Positions 1-3,098 of a stretch of 5,927 bases of DNA are shown here, piece by piece. Position 1 is the first letter of the stretch. Each line of letters opens with the position of its first letter. A model generated the notes under the pieces. It was not told where the DNA came from. It saw only the letters and a program-made list of their open reading frames with translations, and searched no databases. Both the position numbers and the translations under genes were made by a program. The stretch covers positions 1-5,927 of the forward strand of contig JBOHRF010000331.1 of assembly GCA_050732575.1 (NCBI GenBank). Direction: 5' to 3'. The stretch comes from JBBDWZ01 sp050732575. Lineage in GTDB: Bacteria; Gemmatimonadota; Gemmatimonadetes; Longimicrobiales; RSA9.

Positions 1-198
1 GAGTTCCGCGTCGTCAGGCGAGACACGCTCTTCCCGATGGACGCACGGGCAGGCGAAGTGCAGGCCGGGTACGATGTCTTCCCCGATGGCAAACGATTCG
101 TCTTTCCCCGCATCGTGAGCACGAGTACCGCACCCGTGGTCGTCATGGGCTGGCTCGACGAAGTGCGCGCGCGCATGTCTGGCGCCAGGAAGGAATAG
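1..198 (+). CDS. C-terminal end of a PD40/TolB-like beta-propeller protein (5' truncated by window edge)
   Basis: Reading frame 1 is open from the first base to the TAG at 196-198, giving 65 residues with no start, so the gene begins outside the window. The segment has the typical last-blade ending of WD40-like (PD40/TolB-type) propeller proteins: 'AGYDVFPDGKRFVFPR' followed by a hydrophobic strand 'APVVVMGWLDEVRARM' and a short basic tail. In Gemmatimonadota and Acidobacteriota this ending (YDVxPDGxRF ... VVVxNWxxEL) usually closes large proteins, often with an N-terminal Ser/Thr protein kinase domain and a C-terminal propeller. Whether a kinase domain is present here cannot be seen. A hairpin follows the stop within a few bases. 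The family call rests on motif recognition only; the coding call is firm because of the frame, the codon pattern and the position of the stop. Confidence 0.72.
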   Translation, partial: EFRVVRRDTLFPMDARAGEVQAGYDVFPDGKRFVFPRIVSTSTAPVVVMGWLDEVRARMSGARKE

Positions 199-200
199 AG

Positions 201-227
201 CGGCAACGGAAAGCCTTTCCGTTGGCG
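201..227. terminator. Hairpin between convergent gene ends, possible bidirectional terminator
   Basis: CAACGGAAAG at 204-213 and CTTTCCGTTG at 215-224 are exact inverted copies separated by one base. Realistically this gives an 8-9 bp stem with a 3-5 nt loop. Two more pairs (201-202 with 226-227) can form beyond one mismatch. It starts six bases after the TAG of the PD40 gene and lies upstream of the minus-strand stop of the S41-like remnant (278-280), so it sits between two convergent 3' ends. No T-tract follows on either strand, so it is not a textbook intrinsic terminator. It may instead protect 3' ends or work with a termination factor. Confidence 0.45.
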
Positions 228-277
228 GGATATGCACGGCGATATGGCCTGCCAAGAGGGCTGGGAATCCCTCAGCG

Positions 278-406
278 CTACAACGTTGCGGTCCGCTTGC
301 GTCGAATCAATGACCAGGCTGCGGCCAGTTCCGCGTCCACACCGTTGGCAAGGTCCTGCACGGTGCGCGGCACGGGATGGTCCGGCAGTACGCCGCGTAC
401 ACCGTC
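278..406 (-). pseudogene. Remnant of the C-terminal tail of an S41-family peptidase
   Basis: On the minus strand, codons from 406 down to the TAG at 280-278 read 42 residues beginning DGVRGVLPDHPVPRT and continuing VQDLANGVDAELAAAWSLI, with a short basic end. This matches the ending usual in S41 (C-terminal processing / IRBP-like) peptidases: G-x-GV-x-PD-x-x-V-x-x-T-x-x-D-x-x-x-G-x-D-x-x-L-x-x-A. The frame runs into an in-frame TAA at 433-431, no start codon precedes the matching part, and the other two minus frames upstream show no S41-like continuation. It therefore looks like the orphaned 3' end of a gene whose body was deleted or decayed, the rest now replaced by the lipocalin-gene region. 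It is convergent with the PD40 gene, with the 204-224 hairpin between them. The match is from memory of the family; a chance reading frame is possible. Confidence 0.5.
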
Positions 407-460
407 TCCTAAACTCAGCGAGTCGCAACGTTAGATCGAGGATGTCGCGGCCATTCGCTG

Positions 461-507
461 GGTCCGTGGGCACTACTCGACCACGCGGTGGCGCGGAGCC
501 ACGGACC
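461..507. repeat. Nested inverted repeat just upstream of the lipocalin-like gene
   Basis: GGTCCGTGG at 461-469 and CCACGGACC at 499-507 are exact 9-bp inverted copies. Between them, 481-491 forms a second small stem (CCAC-GCG-GTGG). The structure ends 15 bp before the chosen ATG at 523 and could fold in the 5' leader of that mRNA or act on the DNA. No convincing -35/-10 pair was found in 407-522, and apart from this structure that stretch shows nothing I can name. Confidence 0.4.
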
Positions 508-522
508 GGCTACCTTGATGCC

Positions 523-954
523 ATGACCTGGTCCTGTCGGGCACTCATCTTCGCGCTGTTGCTCCTGCCTCTTGTTGGGCCTCTGCCCGCACACCCGCAG
601 GCGCGCCGGCAGTCCGCGCTGGTCGGCACCTGGCGTATTGTTGAATTCGTGGATTGGGACTCAGCCGGTCGCCCATCGTATCTACTGGGGGCAAAACCAA
701 CCGGCTACCTGATGTACACCCCAACGGGACACGTTTCAGTGCACCTGGCCGACACGTCTGCGAACCATCCCATCTACACCAGCTACGTGGGCAAATACAC
801 GGTTCAGGGAAACGTGGTTACGCATCACATCGAACTGGACAGCACGCTGCCAGGTTCATCAGGCAGCGGGCCACGGCCATTCCGCCTGCACGACGACACG
901 CTCGTGCTGGGCGATGGCCGCACCTGGCGGCGCACCTTCGTGCGCGTGCGCTAG
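523..954 (+). CDS. Secreted lipocalin-like domain protein
   Basis: A 143-residue protein. Residues 1-25 look like a Sec signal peptide: a short N-region with Arg6, a hydrophobic core of Leu/Ala, then P-A-H-P-Q-A near a likely cleavage site. The rest matches the bacterial lipocalin-like domain (lipocalin_5 type): LVGTWRIVEF at 33-42, GYLMYTPTGHVSVHLA at 61-76, YVGKYTVQGNVVTHHIE at 88-104, and a closing R-P-F-R-L...L-V-L-G-D-G-R-T-W-R-R at 118-137. The fold is a small beta-barrel that may bind a hydrophobic ligand in the periplasm; the ligand is unknown. The frame stays open back to 232, but that stretch has no protein character and covers the antisense S41-like remnant, so the ATG directly before the signal peptide is chosen. 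No clear Shine-Dalgarno sequence precedes it. The last codons and the TAG lie within a 59-bp tandem duplication. Confidence 0.8.
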   Translation: MTWSCRALIFALLLLPLVGPLPAHPQARRQSALVGTWRIVEFVDWDSAGRPSYLLGAKPTGYLMYTPTGHVSVHLADTSANHPIYTSYVGKYTVQGNVVTHHIELDSTLPGSSGSGPRPFRLHDDTLVLGDGRTWRRTFVRVR

Positions 955-1058
955 CGCATCGCGGCCACGCACGGTGCCGCGGCCCTCGCATAAACCTGCT
1001 GCGCGTGCGCTAGCGCATCGCGGCCACGCACGGTGCCGCGGCCCTCGCATAAACCTGC
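941..1058. repeat. Exact 59-bp tandem direct repeat, two copies, spanning the lipocalin-like stop codon
   Basis: Bases 941-999 and 1000-1058 are identical, giving exactly two copies. The first copy starts inside the final codons of the lipocalin-like gene and carries its TAG (952-954); the second repeats that stop at 1011-1013. Each unit holds a perfect 12-bp palindrome, TGCGCTAGCGCA (947-958 and 1006-1017), and a GC-rich hairpin, CGCGGC-N10-GCCGCG (960-981 and 1019-1040). It ends with an AT-containing segment (cataaacctgc). The duplication leaves the protein unchanged because the stop is copied with it. It could be a recent slippage event or part of an interspersed palindromic repeat family. 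Confidence 0.95.
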
Positions 1059-1134
1059 CACGAACCGCGCCCGGCGCAGCACATCGGGGTAACGCCTCCG
1101 AACCTGTCATGCCCAACCACGCGAACGTCACTCA

Positions 1135-1160
1135 CCCGGCCTGCCGGGCGTTTCCCTTCT
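1135..1160 (+). terminator. Candidate terminator downstream of the lipocalin-like gene
   Basis: CCCGGC at 1135-1140 and GCCGGG at 1143-1148 are inverted copies, effectively a 5-bp all-GC stem with a CCTG tetraloop. A pyrimidine-rich stretch, CGTTTCCCTTCT, follows. The T-run is short and mixed with C, so the call is moderate. It lies about 180 bp after the lipocalin-like stop, beyond the tandem repeat. Confidence 0.4.
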
Positions 1161-1163
1161 CCA

Positions 1164-1181
1164 CTTGACTATCGAGTCAAG
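1164..1181. promoter_or_regulatory. Operator-like palindrome related to the PadR promoter element
   Basis: CTTGACT-ATCG-AGTCAAG is a perfect inverted repeat with 7-bp arms. Its first 14 bases match 13 of 14 bases of 2686-2699, the -35/operator region of the padR-permease operon (CTTGACTACCGAGT). It contains a -35-like TTGACT, but no -10-like hexamer lies 16-18 bp downstream on either strand. I therefore read it as a possible protein-binding site and not as a promoter core. It could equally be a small RNA hairpin. It lies about 186 bp upstream of the lipoprotein start. Confidence 0.4.
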
Positions 1182-1184
1182 GCC

Positions 1185-1235
1185 TGCCAACCGGTGGCAT
1201 CCGTAGCACCGCCTCTCACGGTCCATTCGGGACCG
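1185..1235. repeat. Two short perfect hairpins in the leader region
   Basis: TGCCA-ACCGG-TGGCA (1185-1199) and CGGTCC-ATTCG-GGACCG (1219-1235) are perfect stems with 5-base loops. The second can be lengthened by three pairs (1216-1218 with 1237-1239) past a single bulged A. Together with the stems at 1135-1148 and 1164-1181 they give four hairpins within about 100 bp. That suggests a structured transcript or multiple binding sites upstream of the lipoprotein gene. Confidence 0.4.
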
Positions 1236-1353
1236 ATGACGGTTGGACCTCTTGCCCTGCCGCCAGCTGCAGCCGACCTTCGCGGGCGTGAGAAACCGGC
1301 GCCGCCGCGACCGCAATCACAAACGCCGCCGCGTTGCTATCCACCCATTCGAA

Positions 1354-1365
1354 GTTGTGAACAAC
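1354..1365. repeat. Short inverted repeat immediately before the lipoprotein start codon
   Basis: GTTGT-GA-ACAAC has perfect 5-bp arms and ends one base before the ATG at 1367. It covers the position where a Shine-Dalgarno sequence would lie, and none is visible. It could be an operator half-site pair or chance; the arms are short. Confidence 0.25.
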
Positions 1366-1366
1366 C

Positions 1367-2638
1367 ATGATCATCGTGCGCGAGGGCCGGAGCCGTTCAG
1401 CACACGGCCTGCGAAGTCTGCTCCCGTTGGCGGTGTTGGCGGCCCTGGCGTGCAGTGGTGGGTCGGACGCACGCTGGACCGGCACAATCACCGATAGTGC
1501 CGGCATCGCCCTTGTGCACAACCCCGACGCCGGCCTATGGCGTGAATCCGATGTTGCGGCGATTGCGCGTGAGCTCGATATCGGCATTGCCGAAGGGGAT
1601 GCGGCGTACCAGTTCGGGCAGATCGTGGGGCTCGACGTGGGCAGCGACCATTCGATCTACGTCTTCGATCAGCAGAATCTGACGGTCCGCGTGTTCGATG
1701 CCGATGGCAAGTTCCTGCGTCAGATGGGCCGACCCGGCTCGGGCCCCGGTGAACTGGGACGCGGCTCGACTGGTTTGCTGCTCAATGCGGGCGACACCGT
1801 GTTCGTGCCCGACATCGGTCAACAGCGCATGGTCCGCTTCACGCCTGATGGTCAGGACGCCGGCTCGTTCCCGATCCCGCTGCAGGAAGGGATCTCCATC
1901 CGCTGGGCCAGAACGCCCGACGGCATGCTCGTGCAGCAGACGCGCGCCTTTCAACAGGCGCAGACGGGCGAGTCACGCAGTGACTACCTGCTGCTGCGTG
2001 ATGGTGCGGGCACACTCATCGACACGATCCTCGCCCTGCCGGCCGGCCGAAGCTTCGAATTTGCCGCCGGCGGCCTGCCCAGAATGCGCATCTTCGAAGC
2101 CGAGCCTATCTGGTCGATTACGACGGACGGCAAGGTGTTGTATGGCATGAACTCGCAGTACGCGATCCACGTGTACGACCGCGCTGGCCGTCTCGAGCGC
2201 ATCATTCGCCGGCCGTTCCAGCAAGGGGCGGTCACCGAGGCCGATCGGAAAACGTTGCTCGACTTCATTGGCGAAGCCATGGCCGCGCAGGGCGCGCCGC
2301 CCCAACTCGTGCAACGGTTCCTGGCCAACATCGAGTTCGCCGATGTCTATCCCGCGTTTGCCAGCATCATGGGCGGCATTGACGGATCCGTCTGGGTGCA
2401 GCGCATCCAGACCGCCGCGCAGGTGGCCGCGCGCGGCGGCCAGTTCACCGCACAGGACGTGGGCGGCCCCACCTGGGACGTGTTCGACGGCCAGGGCCGC
2501 TACCTGGGCGCACTCGAACTGCCCGACCGCTTTGCACCAAGTCAGATCAAGGGCGATCTGGTCTATGGCATCTGGCGCGATGAAATGGACGTGCAGCACG
2601 TGGTACGGCTGCGCATTACCGGCACCTGGACCGCGTAA
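1367..2638 (+). CDS. 6-bladed beta-propeller (NHL-like) lipoprotein
   Basis: A 423-residue protein. The N-terminus has basic residues, a hydrophobic stretch (about 18-28) and Cys29 in LAALACSGG, a likely lipoprotein signal, although Ala is at -3 where Leu is usual. It would be exported and lipid-anchored. The mature part has the features of the 6-bladed beta-propeller family found in Bacteroidetes and Gemmatimonadota: a blade SDHSIYVFDQQNLTVRVFD (93-111), then the hallmark DADGKFLRQMGRPGSGPGEL (111-130), another blade with GDTVFVPDIGQQRMVRF (142-158), and a last blade with TWDVFDGQGRYLGALELP (369-386) and the end segment GDLVYGIWRDEMDVQHVVRL. These propellers usually serve binding or sensing; no catalytic residues can be named. 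The ATG is the first in-frame start after the TGA at 1358-1360, but no Shine-Dalgarno sequence is seen. Codon use is like the neighbours. The gene lies 117 bp ahead of padR, which has its own promoter. Confidence 0.85.
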   Translation: MIIVREGRSRSAHGLRSLLPLAVLAALACSGGSDARWTGTITDSAGIALVHNPDAGLWRESDVAAIARELDIGIAEGDAAYQFGQIVGLDVGSDHSIYVFDQQNLTVRVFDADGKFLRQMGRPGSGPGELGRGSTGLLLNAGDTVFVPDIGQQRMVRFTPDGQDAGSFPIPLQEGISIRWARTPDGMLVQQTRAFQQAQTGESRSDYLLLRDGAGTLIDTILALPAGRSFEFAAGGLPRMRIFEAEPIWSITTDGKVLYGMNSQYAIHVYDRAGRLERIIRRPFQQGAVTEADRKTLLDFIGEAMAAQGAPPQLVQRFLANIEFADVYPAFASIMGGIDGSVWVQRIQTAAQVAARGGQFTAQDVGGPTWDVFDGQGRYLGALELPDRFAPSQIKGDLVYGIWRDEMDVQHVVRLRITGTWTA

Positions 2639-2642
2639 GTCG

Positions 2643-2673
2643 CCTTCCTTTTCTTCTTCTCATCCTTTCTTCC
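2643..2673 (+). other. Pyrimidine tract between the lipoprotein gene and the padR promoter
   Basis: Thirty of 31 bases are C or T; the single purine is at 2662. The tract starts five bases after the lipoprotein stop and ends before the padR promoter. No hairpin is attached to it. It may act as a C/U-rich loading site for Rho-type termination of the lipoprotein transcript, or simply be a low-complexity spacer. Confidence 0.4.
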
Positions 2674-2686
2674 GGATTCACTCCTC

Positions 2687-2716
2687 TTGACTACCGAGTA
2701 GTGATTGCCCTATCCT
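2687..2716 (+). promoter_or_regulatory. Sigma70-like promoter of the padR-permease operon
   Basis: TTGACT (2687-2692) and TATCCT (2711-2716) match -35 and -10 boxes with an 18-bp spacer. Transcription would start near 2722-2724, giving a leader of about 33 nt before the padR ATG at 2756. The -35 box overlaps the palindrome at 2690-2702, so a bound repressor would block polymerase. Confidence 0.6.
2690..2702. promoter_or_regulatory. Probable PadR operator
   Basis: ACTAC-CGA-GTAGT is a perfect inverted repeat with 5-bp arms overlapping the 3' half of the -35 box. PadR proteins commonly repress their own operon by binding a palindrome at the promoter. The assignment to this PadR is inference from position and symmetry. 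Confidence 0.55.
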
Positions 2717-2746
2717 GTCTTAGCCGGCTCTACTAGATAATCAATT

Positions 2747-2750
2747 GGAG
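2747..2750 (+). promoter_or_regulatory. Ribosome binding site deciding the padR start
   Basis: GGAG lies five bases before the ATG at 2756. The competing in-frame GTG at 2750 overlaps this site itself, so the ATG is preferred. Confidence 0.7.
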
Positions 2751-2755
2751 TGAAC

Positions 2756-3091
2756 ATGCCCGCCAAAGGTGACCTGCTCACGGGCACCCTCGACCTGCTG
2801 GTGCTCAAGGCGCTGCAGCTGGGCGACACGCACGGCTGGGGCATCATGGACCGCATCCGGTTGACGTCGGGCGAGGTGCTGCAGGTGAACCAGGGTTCAT
2901 TGTATCCGTCGTTGTACCGGTTGAAGCGGCAGGGTTTGATCGGCTCGCGCTGGGCCGTGACCGAGAACAACCGTGAGGCGCGCTACTACACCTTGTCGGC
3001 CCGCGGCCGGGATCGGCTGGCGTCCGAACGGCAGGAGTGGAAGCGCCTGTCGGAAGCCGTGAATCGCGTGCTGGCCACCACAACCGCGTGA
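2756..3091 (+). CDS. PadR-family transcriptional regulator (ADOP-associated type)
   Basis: A 111-residue cytoplasmic DNA-binding protein consisting of one PadR winged-helix domain plus a short C-terminal helix. Visible family features are the opening GDLLTGTLDLLVLKAL (5-20), HGWGIMDRI (26-34), the recognition region GEVLQVNQGSLYPSLYRL (39-56), LKRQGLIGSRW (56-66), and the wing strand NNREARYYTLSARGRDRL (72-89). The ENNREARYY and LQVNQGSLYP versions are those of the short PadR proteins encoded next to duplicated orphan permeases in Acidobacteriota and relatives. The start is set by GGAG five bases before the ATG. The stop overlaps the ribosome binding site of the permease gene, which begins 7 bp later, so the two are one operon with probable translational coupling. 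It most likely represses its own promoter through the palindrome at 2690-2702. The inducing signal is unknown. Confidence 0.93.
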   Translation: MPAKGDLLTGTLDLLVLKALQLGDTHGWGIMDRIRLTSGEVLQVNQGSLYPSLYRLKRQGLIGSRWAVTENNREARYYTLSARGRDRLASERQEWKRLSEAVNRVLATTTA

Positions 3092-3093
3092 GG
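3090..3093 (+). promoter_or_regulatory. Ribosome binding site overlapping the padR stop, sets a GTG start for the permease
   Basis: GAGG overlaps the TGA of padR (3089-3091) and lies five bases before the GTG at 3099. The next ATG (3108) would be 14 bases away, so GTG is preferred. The overlap favours coupled translation of the two genes. Confidence 0.7.
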
Positions 3094-3098
3094 ACATC

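Larger units (their letters stand above)
1059..1366. other. Non-coding, hairpin-rich intergenic region ahead of the propeller lipoprotein gene
   Basis: This stretch of about 300 bases has no open frame with protein character on either strand. It holds, in order: a weak degenerate echo of the 59-bp repeat (about 1074-1108), a terminator-like hairpin (1135-1148), an operator-like palindrome (1164-1181), two more short hairpins (1185-1199 and 1219-1235), and a 5-bp-arm inverted repeat next to the lipoprotein start (1354-1365). No clear sigma70 promoter was recognised for the gene at 1367, so its leader length is unknown. Confidence 0.6.

Noticed and set aside
232..522. N-terminal extension of the lipocalin-like frame (97 extra residues)
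   Set aside because: The extension has no protein character, is Arg/Pro/Ser rich, covers the antisense S41-like remnant, and would bury a clear signal peptide that begins at the ATG at 523.
1165..1194. TTGACT at 1165 as the -35 box of a promoter for the lipoprotein gene
   Set aside because: At 16-18 bp spacing there is no -10-like hexamer (the sequence is around aaccgg), so only a binding-site or hairpin role is kept.
1216..1368. Minus-strand 50-codon ORF beginning MVVHNFEWVDSN
   Set aside because: It reads fairly smoothly, but has no ribosome binding site, crosses the hairpin at 1219-1235 and matches no family I recognise; most likely a chance frame.
1973..2599. Long minus-strand ORF antisense to the propeller lipoprotein
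   Set aside because: Typical shadow frame of a high-GC gene; the plus-strand product has clear family motifs and a lipoprotein signal.
2750..2755. GTG start two codons upstream for PadR
   Set aside because: The GTG overlaps the GGAG ribosome binding site; the ATG at 2756 has proper spacing and gives the family-typical N-terminus.
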